Positions 55,505 through 63,630 of a DNA stretch of 64,000 nt are shown one piece after another. This DNA comes from Faecalimonas sp. (GTDB taxonomy: Bacteria; Bacillota; Clostridia; Lachnospirales; Lachnospiraceae). Numbering within the stretch: position 1 is the stretch's first letter; each line of letters begins with the position of its first letter. The stretch spans positions 1 to 64,000 of the forward strand of contig JARICA010000015.1 in assembly GCA_029264305.1 (NCBI GenBank). Reading direction: 5' to 3'. The notes under the pieces were generated by a model. That model did not search any database, was not told the origin of the DNA, and saw nothing but the letters and a program-made list of their open reading frames with translations. A program made the position numbers and the translations under genes.

Positions 55505-56392
55505 ATGAGTTATAAAAGCGTTAGTCTCAAAGATACCATTTCAATTGAAAATATATTTACTATACACTATTTTGAGTATATGAGTGACTTCTCTTTTGCT
55601 GGAGAATCACATGATTTCTGGGAATTTGTATTCGTAGATAAAGGAGAAATTGATATTTACATGGATACTATTCATACCCGCTTAAAGAAAAGAGAAATTG
55701 CTTTTCATAAACCAAATGAATTCCATCGCCTACAAGCAACCGGAAGTTCTGCGCCTAATCTTGTTGTTATCTCTTTTTCTTGTGATAGCCCTGCCATGAA
55801 CTTCTTTAAAGAACGAATTTTAACTGTAGACGATATTGGGAAATCACTTTTAGGGGATATCATTAAAGAAGCTAAACTGTTATTCAACTGTAGATTAGAT
55901 GATCCGTATCTAACAGAAATGACAAAAAAAGAAGAACAGCCAATCGGTTCAGAACAATTGATTCGAATACAGTTGGAACATTTTCTTCTTCATTTACTTA
56001 GATGTTCACAACATTCCAATGCACCTTCATTTCCTAAAACAATGGCATCAAAAGGTAGCTCAGAAATTTTTAATCGAGTTTTAGAATATATGGAAAACCA
56101 CTTGAGTTCTCGACTAACAATTGATCAATTATGTAAAGAAAATATGGTTGGCCGTTCTCAATTACAGAAAATTTTCCAACAAAAAACGGGACTTGGTGTA
56201 ATCGAATATTTTTCTCATATGAAAATAGACGCTGCCAAACAAATGATGCGTACTGATTTTATGAACTTCACACAAATTTCTGAATCTTTGGGGTATTCAT
56301 CTATCCATTATTTTTCAAGGCAGTTCAAAAAAATCACTGGAATGACCCCTTCAGAATATGTTTCTTCAGTTAAAGCACTGGCAGAAAATTAA
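55505..56392 (+). CDS. AraC family regulator B, near GH112
   Basis: 295 residues. Cupin half (FWEFVFVDKGEIDIYMD, IAFHKPNEFHRLQA), C-terminal helix-turn-helix pair (IDQLCKENMVGRSQLQKIF and FTQISESLGYSSIHYFSRQF). CGGAGGG precedes the ATG. Convergent with the GH112 gene, ending 60 bases from it across a shared terminator. Candidate for binding the 38-nt element upstream of GH112 and the transporter. Confidence 0.9.
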   Translation: MSYKSVSLKDTISIENIFTIHYFEYMSDFSFAGESHDFWEFVFVDKGEIDIYMDTIHTRLKKREIAFHKPNEFHRLQATGSSAPNLVVISFSCDSPAMNFFKERILTVDDIGKSLLGDIIKEAKLLFNCRLDDPYLTEMTKKEEQPIGSEQLIRIQLEHFLLHLLRCSQHSNAPSFPKTMASKGSSEIFNRVLEYMENHLSSRLTIDQLCKENMVGRSQLQKIFQQKTGLGVIEYFSHMKIDAAKQMMRTDFMNFTQISESLGYSSIHYFSRQFKKITGMTPSEYVSSVKALAEN

Positions 56393-56400
56393 ATACACAA

Positions 56401-56445
56401 AAAAGTATTAGCGTGCAATAGAAATTGCACGCTAATACTTTTTTT
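56401..56445. terminator. Bidirectional terminator between AraC B and GH112
   Basis: AAAAGTATTAGCGTGCAAT (56401-56419) pairs perfectly with 56424-56442 around a four-base loop, with T residues continuing to 56445 and A residues on the opposite side. Confidence 0.93.
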
Positions 56446-56452
56446 ATCTTAT

Positions 56453-58618
56453 TTAAATTTCATACCAAATGATTTCATTTGCATCTAAATCTAAATCGAA
56501 ACTTGTTCCGTCTCCTTTATAAACAGTTGTGCTCTGTGGTTCATATGTATTATTTACTACACAATATTTACCATTTTTCACATATGCATGTACTTCTACA
56601 TTGAAGTTTGAACTGAACCATTTATGTAAGTTTTCTTCATCGTGTGAAGACCAAATAATTGAACGGTATAAAAGTCTACTATTTTCAAAACTATATGGAA
56701 GTCCACTGATATATACACAACGTCCTTTTCCAAATTCATTTACAGCTAACTGTACTTCTTTGTCAATCTGTCTTAAAATAGTTGTTCCATCTAATGCAAA
56801 GATATTCTTTTCTCCTTCACCAAAGTCGATATCTTTTGTACAATCTTCTTTAATAAAGTGATCATGTTCATCCCAGTTATATTTATCTGTGTTTAAGTTA
56901 AATCCGTTCTCTTTTTCTACTCCAAGTGCATTTGCAAGCTGGAAGAAACGACCCTCCCATTGATATGCTGTTGGTTCACCTACACCGATAAATCCACCAC
57001 CATTATAAATAAATTTCTTAATAGCTGTTACAACAGTTTCATCAATCCAGTTTGCTCCACCACTATGCGCAGTATACGCATCACCTACATTAATTACTAC
57101 ATCAATATCATCTAAAATTGCAGGATTTTCTTTAATATCATCAAAACTAATAAATTTCACATCAAATGGAGCACCTGAAAGTGTCTCAATAATTCCTGCA
57201 TAAGAATAGTTTTGTTTTTGATATAAAGCATGATGAACCATGTGATTTCCCCATGCTCTCATTTTTCCCCAACTGTTTAATACAGCAACTGTTTTTACAC
57301 AGTATGGTGTTGTTCCTTTGATATTTTCGTATAATGTACGGAATTCATCACATACACTTTCTACATAATCAATAAATTCTGGGAACTGAAGTGCAAGTTT
57401 CAAATATCCGCCGTATCCGATTCTATCGATTGGTTTTCTTAAAATAGCACGACGTGCTGTTACCCAGTTTACTTTTGCTTCTTTCACTGGATCTCCACCC
57501 TCATGGAATGTATCTGGGAAGAAATATGGAAGGAAACGTCCCTCTGTATATTTTACATTTGGAATATCACTAATTAGACGCAATGTAGATCCATTACCAA
57601 CACTTCCTACTACCGCATCTAATCCAATTGATTTAAATTCGTCCATAAATGGTTCCATACCAATCCAATGATCTCCTAAGAACATCATTGCTTCTTTTCC
57701 AAGTTCATGTGTAAGATCTACCATTTCTTTTGCTAATTTAGCAACTTCTCTTCTTTGGAATGCTTGGAAATCACGGAATTCTTTAGAAGGAATACGATAT
57801 TGGTTATTCATATATCCTTGGTCAATAATGAATTCTGGTCTAAATTTATATCCAACTTCTTTTTCAAATTGTTCTAAGATATATGGACTTACTGATGCTG
57901 AATATCCATACCAATCTACATATTTTTCTCTAGCCATTTCATCAAAGATTAATGTGAATTGGTGGAAAAATGTTGTGTATCGAATAACATCAATATGTGG
58001 ATTATCTTCAATATATTTACGAAGACGTTTCATTGTAAATTCTTTTGTTTTTGGCTGACGAACATCAAATGTAATCTGTTTTTCCACATCTTGCCAATCA
58101 TTAATAACTGCGTTGTACATATGTACTGGATCCCACATAATATATGCAAGAAAACTTACTGTATAATCATGGAATAATTTTGCTCCATGAATAGTTACAT
58201 CTCCTGTTTCTTCACTGTAATCCCATTCTGTTACAGGAACAACTTCTCCTGTTGTACGGTCAATTACTTCCCACCATCTTGTAATATCATCATGCGAATT
58301 CACCTTTAACATATCTGGATATAAGTGATCCATTAAATGAATAGACAACTCTGTTTCTACTGCTGTGTGGAAAGATGTCATAATATACATTTGTTGAATT
58401 TCATCTGGATTTGCCTTTGCCCATGCATTATCTTTTCTTGTTGTATAATATGTCGAATATACTTTTGCATCTACATCTCTTAATTCTTCTGGATAATCTG
58501 TACCATCACAATCACGAATGGCATCTGCTCCCCATCTTTTCACTAATTCTAGTGTTTCAGGTACTACGTCAACGTCTGTAGGTATAGTTACTCTTCCAGT
58601 CATTTTTTCTTTGCTCAT
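56453..58618 (-). CDS. lnpA: GH112 galacto-N-biose/lacto-N-biose phosphorylase
   Basis: 721 residues, the standard length for GH112. Starts MSKEKMTGRVTIPTDVDVVP; the TIM barrel has AMMFLGDHWIGMEPF with Asp316 at the position of the catalytic acid (Asp313 in the bifidobacterial enzyme as I recall). It splits Gal-beta-1,3-HexNAc with phosphate into galactose 1-phosphate and GlcNAc or GalNAc. No signal peptide, consistent with intracellular action after ABC import. GAGAGGAG precedes the ATG. Upstream: TATACT -10 (58655-58650) and the conserved element at 58675-58712. Confidence 0.95.
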   Translation of the reverse strand: MSKEKMTGRVTIPTDVDVVPETLELVKRWGADAIRDCDGTDYPEELRDVDAKVYSTYYTTRKDNAWAKANPDEIQQMYIMTSFHTAVETELSIHLMDHLYPDMLKVNSHDDITRWWEVIDRTTGEVVPVTEWDYSEETGDVTIHGAKLFHDYTVSFLAYIMWDPVHMYNAVINDWQDVEKQITFDVRQPKTKEFTMKRLRKYIEDNPHIDVIRYTTFFHQFTLIFDEMAREKYVDWYGYSASVSPYILEQFEKEVGYKFRPEFIIDQGYMNNQYRIPSKEFRDFQAFQRREVAKLAKEMVDLTHELGKEAMMFLGDHWIGMEPFMDEFKSIGLDAVVGSVGNGSTLRLISDIPNVKYTEGRFLPYFFPDTFHEGGDPVKEAKVNWVTARRAILRKPIDRIGYGGYLKLALQFPEFIDYVESVCDEFRTLYENIKGTTPYCVKTVAVLNSWGKMRAWGNHMVHHALYQKQNYSYAGIIETLSGAPFDVKFISFDDIKENPAILDDIDVVINVGDAYTAHSGGANWIDETVVTAIKKFIYNGGGFIGVGEPTAYQWEGRFFQLANALGVEKENGFNLNTDKYNWDEHDHFIKEDCTKDIDFGEGEKNIFALDGTTILRQIDKEVQLAVNEFGKGRCVYISGLPYSFENSRLLYRSIIWSSHDEENLHKWFSSNFNVEVHAYVKNGKYCVVNNTYEPQSTTVYKGDGTSFDLDLDANEIIWYEI

Positions 58619-58674
58619 AACTTTCTCCTCTCTAGTCTTTGCTTATTCAAGTATATAAAAATCTTTTCTTCTCG

Positions 58675-58712
58675 TCTATGCGATTTTTGTTCATAATTTT
58701 ATATATATTGCT
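58675..58712. promoter_or_regulatory. Conserved 38-nt element, copy 2 (GH112)
   Basis: Ungapped match to 49628-49665, 28 of 38 positions, final 16 identical. Near edge 20 bases upstream of the TATACT -10, against 23 bases at the transporter promoter. Confidence 0.6.
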
Positions 58713-58725
58713 TTTTTTAAATATT

Positions 58726-59757
58726 TTATATTATATAATGCAAAGCCAATTCAAATGTGTTCTTAACTCCTTCTTTATGAGTTCTTTCATACCCATGAGA
58801 AGCATATACTCCTGAACCAATTAATGCATGTCGTACATCTCTTCCTGCTGTTATAGCTGCTGCCGTATCTGAACCATAGAAAGGATAAATATCTATTGCA
58901 TAGTCTAAACTATTTTTCTTTGCAACATCAATTAATTCATTTACCATTTCAAAATGATAAGCTCCTCTTCCATCTTTTGCACAAATTGACACTTGTCTTT
59001 CTGTACAAGTTAAATTTTCACCTACGCATCCCATATCGATAGCTAAAATATCCTCTATTTCATCTGTAATTCCACAAGCAGCTCCATGTCCTACTTCTTC
59101 ATGTACAGTAAAGAAAATTTGCACGTTTCTCTTTAAGCATCCTTTATGTTCACTTACATATTTTGCAATAGCAAGCAAAATACCTGAAGACGCTTTGTCA
59201 TCTAAGAAACGACTTTTAATGTAACCACTATCTGTTATACGAAATCTAGGTTCAACCATAATAAAGTCCCCTGGATTAATCCCTAATTTTTCTACATCTT
59301 CTTTATTGCGTACATCTTCGTCTAACACAACTTCTAGATTTGTAAACTTTCTTTCTTCATTAATATCTGGATTTACATGAACAGACGCATTTGTCAACTG
59401 TATTGTTCCTTCATAAATTTTCTTATCCCTTGTCAAAATGCGTACATTTTCAGTCTCAATATTATTCTGATTTAATGTTCCATTTGAAATAGCAAGTCTT
59501 CCATCACCTTTAATATAATGCACAAATGCCCCCAATGTATCAACATGTGCCATCATCATTAGAGGATTTCCTTCTCCACCTAAATTTGCAATCACTCCAC
59601 CTTTTCTAAGTGTACGTACCTCAAATCCCATTCGTTCAAGTTCTTCCTGTAGGTAAGTTATCACATTATAGTGATAACCCGTCGGACTATCAATGGAAAT
59701 CAGGTTTTCAATTTGTTTTACTGCATAATCATGATATATTGCATTATTGTCTAGCAT
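58726..59757 (-). CDS. M42 family metallo-aminopeptidase
   Basis: 343 residues. The dinuclear metal site is intact: MAHVDTLGA, FLDDKASSG, TVHEEVGHG, IDMGCVG and a late ASHGYERTH. M42 enzymes are tetrahedral cytoplasmic aminopeptidases (some members are glucanases or deblocking enzymes). Monocistronic, between a terminator upstream and the GH112 promoter region downstream. AGGAGGTAATTATA precedes the ATG. Confidence 0.9.
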   Translation of the reverse strand: MLDNNAIYHDYAVKQIENLISIDSPTGYHYNVITYLQEELERMGFEVRTLRKGGVIANLGGEGNPLMMMAHVDTLGAFVHYIKGDGRLAISNGTLNQNNIETENVRILTRDKKIYEGTIQLTNASVHVNPDINEERKFTNLEVVLDEDVRNKEDVEKLGINPGDFIMVEPRFRITDSGYIKSRFLDDKASSGILLAIAKYVSEHKGCLKRNVQIFFTVHEEVGHGAACGITDEIEDILAIDMGCVGENLTCTERQVSICAKDGRGAYHFEMVNELIDVAKKNSLDYAIDIYPFYGSDTAAAITAGRDVRHALIGSGVYASHGYERTHKEGVKNTFELALHYII

Positions 59758-59850
59758 TATAATTACCTCCTACTATCTTACAGAATATTTCTACCAATTA
59801 TTGTATCATACTTAAAGTTTTTTTTGTTGATTTTAAACTATTTTTTATAA

Positions 59851-59889
59851 GAAAAAGACTTTCCATGAACAATTCATGAAAAGCCTTTC
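59851..59889 (-). terminator. Terminator of the 171-residue protein gene
   Basis: AAAAGACTTTCCATGAA pairs imperfectly with TTCATGAAAAGCCTTT across a CAA loop; T-tract on the minus strand. Nearly the same sequence recurs at 60451-60490. Confidence 0.78.
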
Positions 59890-59891
59890 TT

Positions 59892-60407
59892 CTATTTAAC
59901 TACGCTCAATTCAAACCCCATTATTTCTTCCCCGTCTTTTTCAAAACGGACATTTTTATAAAGACTATTGCCTATTTCTATAAAATAGAAATCTGCTTTT
60001 ACCATCTGATTTCCATCTGCTTTATCATTGAAAACTGTTGTAAACATTAGTGGAATTTCTTTTTCGTTTCCATTTTTTTGAACAAGATACATCTTATACT
60101 CTGCTCCTTTTTCATAAGTGTATGTATCCATTTTTACCTGTCCAAGAATAAATCCATGACCGTTTTTTTCTTCTTCTTTGAAAAATTTTTCTCCATCCAC
60201 TAGGGTAACATATTTAGGTATATCTTTTAAAAATTTTTCTGCTTTATCATAGCGCTTAAAAGACACTTTTATATTCCCCTCTGTAGTTTTTCCTTCATAA
60301 TGATTTTCACTAATAGATCCTTTATACCAACGATATCCACCATAACAAGCACCTATTAGAAGTAAGATTACAATAATAATAACCACAATACACTTCTTTC
60401 GTTTCAT
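59892..60407 (-). CDS. Membrane-anchored protein of unknown function
   Basis: 171 residues: basic start (MKRKKC), one membrane helix (about 6-24), then an extracellular, beta-rich, lysine- and glutamate-rich domain with no cysteine after the helix. I recognise no family. GGGGG lies about six bases before the ATG at 60407; alternative ATG six bases upstream is too close to it. Own TATAAT box just upstream (about 60430). Confidence 0.7.
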   Translation of the reverse strand: MKRKKCIVVIIIVILLLIGACYGGYRWYKGSISENHYEGKTTEGNIKVSFKRYDKAEKFLKDIPKYVTLVDGEKFFKEEEKNGHGFILGQVKMDTYTYEKGAEYKMYLVQKNGNEKEIPLMFTTVFNDKADGNQMVKADFYFIEIGNSLYKNVRFEKDGEEIMGFELSVVK

Positions 60408-60450
60408 AAGCATCCCCCTTTTTTCCATTATACCATATCTTTCCCAACTA

Positions 60451-60490
60451 AAAAAAGACTTTCCATGAACATTTCATAGAAAGCCTTTTT
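60451..60490 (-). terminator. Terminator of the ThrE-type exporter gene
   Basis: AAAGACTTTCCATGAA pairs imperfectly with TTCATAGAAAGCCTTT; minus-strand run of seven T. The left arm and loop match the terminator at 59851-59889 almost exactly. Confidence 0.8.
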
Positions 60491-60495
60491 AATCT

Positions 60496-61731
60496 CTAAG
60501 ATTTCTTACCTACATGATACTCTTTTTTCATAGCTCGCATTGTACTTCTAGCAATCACATCTACAATATTGAATCCAAATGCAATGGCTAGACATGTTGC
60601 AAATAAAACAATAGCTTCACCAAACGCCATACCCATATCACGACTTACACAGCCGTACATCATATAATACAAATTTGGTCCTGGAATCAATGGGAATACA
60701 GAGGCAGTCAAAAATATTGTTGATGGAGCCTTGTTCTTTCTCGACATCACAAAAGCATATCCTGCTACAAATATAGCAGCTACTAATGTTGCCAAAAAGT
60801 TACTTGGTTTTAATTCATATACAATCAAATAAATTCCCCATGTGATAAATGCACCAACACCAGAGTAAAGAACCTGTTTCCCTCTGATTTTAAACCAGAA
60901 CGCAAAACCTACACAAGCAATTGTACATGAAATCAACTGAATGGGAATATTGTAATTTAAAATAAATCCCTCTGCTGAAACACCATCTAATAACAACATT
61001 GCAAATGCCGTTCCGAAAGCAATTCCTGCTGCTCCAAGCATTGAATTCATAATATTAATCGCACCTGAAATATAATCTTTCTGTAACAACTCTCTAATTC
61101 CATTAGTTGTACTTAATCCACTAATTAAAAGCATAACAATTCCAATCATAATTCGTTCCGGATGACTTCCAAGACCGACACGAACACAAAGAAGAATAAT
61201 CACTTCTGAAAGAAACGATAAAATCGCATTATATATCAAAAGATTTTCCTCTCTTCTACTCAGCCAACCACCTACAACTACAATCATAAGCGAAACAATT
61301 ACTGCTACAATAGAATCAAAAAAATTACTTCCAAAAAATACTGCAAATCCCGTACCACCCATAACCGCTGCAAAATACTTGATAGCAGGATGTTGTGCTG
61401 GTCTATTCACTACCTCTAGATATTTTTTTTGTAATTCTTTTGCATCAGGCGTATGCTTACAGACATAGCGCGATAAATTATTCAAATAATCCAATTGATC
61501 AAAATCGATATCTGCATTCTCAATATGACGAATTTGTGTAATGATTTCCCCTTCTGGTGTTTCTACTGTCATTTGTATATTACTTGGAATGACAAATACG
61601 TCATATCTCACAAACCCATAACTTTTGCACATACGATATAAACTATCTTCCAATCGGAAGTTCTCCGCTCCATTAATAAGCATAGCCTCCCCAATATCTA
61701 AAATACCTTGCACGATCTTCTTATAATCCAT
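60496..61731 (-). CDS. Threonine/serine exporter, fused ThrE-type
   Basis: 411 residues. The N-terminal about 115 residues are cytoplasmic (GEAMLINGAENFRLEDSLYR is the ThrE hallmark), followed by about 10 membrane helices formed by the ThrE and ThrE_2 (DUF3815-like) halves in one chain; SVFPLIPGPNLYYMMYG is a typical second-half motif. Expected to export small hydroxy amino acids. GTAGAGAG precedes the ATG. Monocistronic. Confidence 0.9.
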   Translation of the reverse strand: MDYKKIVQGILDIGEAMLINGAENFRLEDSLYRMCKSYGFVRYDVFVIPSNIQMTVETPEGEIITQIRHIENADIDFDQLDYLNNLSRYVCKHTPDAKELQKKYLEVVNRPAQHPAIKYFAAVMGGTGFAVFFGSNFFDSIVAVIVSLMIVVVGGWLSRREENLLIYNAILSFLSEVIILLCVRVGLGSHPERIMIGIVMLLISGLSTTNGIRELLQKDYISGAINIMNSMLGAAGIAFGTAFAMLLLDGVSAEGFILNYNIPIQLISCTIACVGFAFWFKIRGKQVLYSGVGAFITWGIYLIVYELKPSNFLATLVAAIFVAGYAFVMSRKNKAPSTIFLTASVFPLIPGPNLYYMMYGCVSRDMGMAFGEAIVLFATCLAIAFGFNIVDVIARSTMRAMKKEYHVGKKS

Positions 61732-61819
61732 AATCTCTCTACCTCTAAATAAATATACTGTATGTAATCATATCTATAGTTTTTCCAAAAGTCAACTACA
61801 AGTTATAATGAAAAATAAA

Positions 61820-61861
61820 AAAATATCGAGAACTCTTCTAAGAAGAATTCTCGGTATTTTT
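61820..61861 (-). terminator. Terminator after tRNA-Cys
   Basis: AAATATCGAGAACTCTTCT pairs, with one mismatch, with AGAAGAATTCTCGGTATTT; seven T follow on the minus strand. Confidence 0.85.
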
Positions 61862-61865
61862 ACTA

Positions 61866-61936
61866 AGGCGCCAACCAGATTTGAACTGGTGATAGAGGTG
61901 TTGCAGACCTTTGCCTTACCACTTGGCTATGGCGCC
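61866..61936 (-). tRNA. tRNA-Cys (anticodon GCA)
   Basis: 71 bases folding as a cloverleaf: acceptor GGCGCCA/TGGCGCC, anticodon stem AGGT/ACCT around loop CTGCAAC, T arm CCAG-TTCAAATC-TGG. Anticodon GCA and discriminator U both fit cysteine. No CCA is encoded. Consensus promoter at 61976-62004. Confidence 0.95.
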
Positions 61937-61975
61937 ACTATAACTTATATTATAATATATACTTTTATGATAAAA

Positions 61976-62004
61976 ATTATACCAAATTATTTTTTTTCCG
62001 TCAA
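61976..62004 (-). promoter_or_regulatory. Promoter of tRNA-Cys
   Basis: Minus-strand TTGACG (62004-61999), 17-base spacer, TATAAT (61981-61976), about 40 bases before the tRNA 5' end. Confidence 0.85.
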
Positions 62005-62017
62005 TTAAAACATTTAC

Positions 62018-62051
62018 AAAAAAGAGTTACAGTATATACTATAACTCTTTT
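62018..62051 (-). terminator. Terminator of the purine salvage operon
   Basis: AAAAGAGTTA (62020-62029) pairs with TAACTCTTTT (62042-62051), inner AGT/ACT; T-tract on the minus strand, six bases after the punA stop. Confidence 0.87.
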
Positions 62052-62056
62052 ATCCT

Positions 62057-62884
62057 TTATTCTCCAAGTCTTGTAATAATACCTGTAATCAACGCTTTGA
62101 ACTGTTTTGCTACTCGATCTGCTGTTTCTTGCACTTCTTTATGATTTAATTCCTCTTTTGACATTCCTGCTGCAAGATTTGTGATACATGAAATACCACA
62201 TATTTCCATTCCCATATGTCTTGCCGCCATTGCTTCACATGCTGTACTCATCCCTACTGCATCAGCTCCCCAAGCTCTTGCCATACGAATTTCCGCTGGT
62301 GTTTCATAATTCGGTCCTGTAAATTGAGCATACACACCTTCTTTTAAATCAATTCCCAACTCTTTTGCTGTTGTCCTAACAATTTCCTGCATTCTTTTGC
62401 TATAAACTTCGCTCATATCTGGAAATCTTACACCTAACTCATCTAAATTAGCACCAATCAATGCACTTGGAACACCTGTTGTAATATGATCTGTCAACAT
62501 CATAAAATCTCCTGGTTTGAAATCAAAATTCACACCACCTGCTGCATTTGTTAAAACTATTTTTTTTGCTCCTAAAAGTCCCATAAGTCTTGTTGGTAGC
62601 ACCACATCAGACATTGGATATCCTTCATAGAAATGTACTCTGCCCTGCATTATTACAACAGGAGTTTTATCGACATAACCAAAAACAAAACGTCCCTTAT
62701 GTCCTGCTACTGTTGAAGTCGGGAATCCTTCAATTTCTGTATAATCTACTGTCTGCACAATTTCTATTTCATCTGCATAGTCACCAAGCCCTGATCCTAA
62801 AATCAATGCCACTTCTGGGCAAAAATCCACCTTTTCTTTTACACTCTTTACACAAGTCATTAATTTTTCATATACTAAATTCAT
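62057..62884 (-). CDS. punA: Purine nucleoside phosphorylase
   Basis: 275 residues of the trimeric PNP family: ALILGSGLGDYADEI phosphate loop, VMQGRVHFYEGYP, ANLDELG and MARAWGADAVGMSTACEA. It converts inosine/guanosine (and deoxy forms) plus phosphate to base and ribose 1-phosphate. AAAGGTG lies six bases before the ATG at 62884. The Crp-type gene's stop lies 17 bases upstream, so it is in an operon with the regulator and adenosine deaminase. Confidence 0.94.
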   Translation of the reverse strand: MNLVYEKLMTCVKSVKEKVDFCPEVALILGSGLGDYADEIEIVQTVDYTEIEGFPTSTVAGHKGRFVFGYVDKTPVVIMQGRVHFYEGYPMSDVVLPTRLMGLLGAKKIVLTNAAGGVNFDFKPGDFMMLTDHITTGVPSALIGANLDELGVRFPDMSEVYSKRMQEIVRTTAKELGIDLKEGVYAQFTGPNYETPAEIRMARAWGADAVGMSTACEAMAARHMGMEICGISCITNLAAGMSKEELNHKEVQETADRVAKQFKALITGIITRLGE

Positions 62885-62900
62885 TCTAAACACCTTTCCC

Positions 62901-63629
62901 CTATTCAATATCAATAAGTGTCATTATCATATCTTTTAATTTTCTATATTGTTCATAAGACACTGTTATTTTATTTCCTTCCTTACTAATTAATCCCTCT
63001 TCAGAAAATTTTTTTACTGCACGATTAATTGTTTTGACACAAAGTCCTGTTGTATCGGAAAGTCCTTGACGTCCTCCCTGTACTCGCAAAAGTCCATTTT
63101 TTGCATACAGTTCATATCGCTCTGTCAACAACATTGCCAATCTATCTGAACCTTGTAAAAATAAATATGCTCTACTTTTCCGTCCGTCTTCAAGCAAAGA
63201 TTTCCCTGTTAATTTTGCTTCCAATTTCAGCACTCGCAAATCTGACAAAAGCCATTTCTCATACTGTGCTTTTGGTATTTTTACAATTGTACACGGCGTG
63301 GCTGTTTCTAATGTTGTCATATATGTGTCCAAATCCATAATAATTTCCATTCCACCTAATGCATGTACACAATCAAAACTCATAAAATCATAAGTAATCC
63401 CATAAATACGGTAATCTGTTGCCTTAATCGTTCCTTTTCCCACAAAATATATTGTATCAATAGGAGTATTTTCTCGCACAAAAACTTCGCCTTTGTCCAT
63501 TTCCTCAATTTGAAAAGAATCCATAATCCATGCTGGAGCACTTTTAAAATATTCCTCAAATTGTTTTTGTGTTTCTCTTTTACACCTTTTCAGAAATGGT
63601 AATACATTATACAAATATTTGTACTGCAT
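62901..63629 (-). CDS. Crp/Fnr family regulator within the purine salvage operon
   Basis: 242 residues: cyclic-nucleotide-binding-like beta-roll (about 30-140; GEVFVRENTPIDTIYFVGKG) and C-terminal winged helix (GGRQGLSDTTGLCVKTIN, AVKKFSEEGLISKEGN). No Fnr-type cysteine cluster is visible at the N-terminus. It starts one base after the adenosine deaminase stop, with AAAGGAG inside the end of that gene, so it is coupled to it. A local nucleoside- or purine-responsive role is inferred. Confidence 0.9.
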   Translation of the reverse strand: MQYKYLYNVLPFLKRCKRETQKQFEEYFKSAPAWIMDSFQIEEMDKGEVFVRENTPIDTIYFVGKGTIKATDYRIYGITYDFMSFDCVHALGGMEIIMDLDTYMTTLETATPCTIVKIPKAQYEKWLLSDLRVLKLEAKLTGKSLLEDGRKSRAYLFLQGSDRLAMLLTERYELYAKNGLLRVQGGRQGLSDTTGLCVKTINRAVKKFSEEGLISKEGNKITVSYEQYRKLKDMIMTLIDIE

Positions 63630-63630
63630 T

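Noticed and set aside
61731-61865. T-box or amino-acid riboswitch before the ThrE exporter or beside tRNA-Cys
   Set aside because: The leader is too short, lacks a T-box consensus, and the hairpin present is the tRNA terminator.
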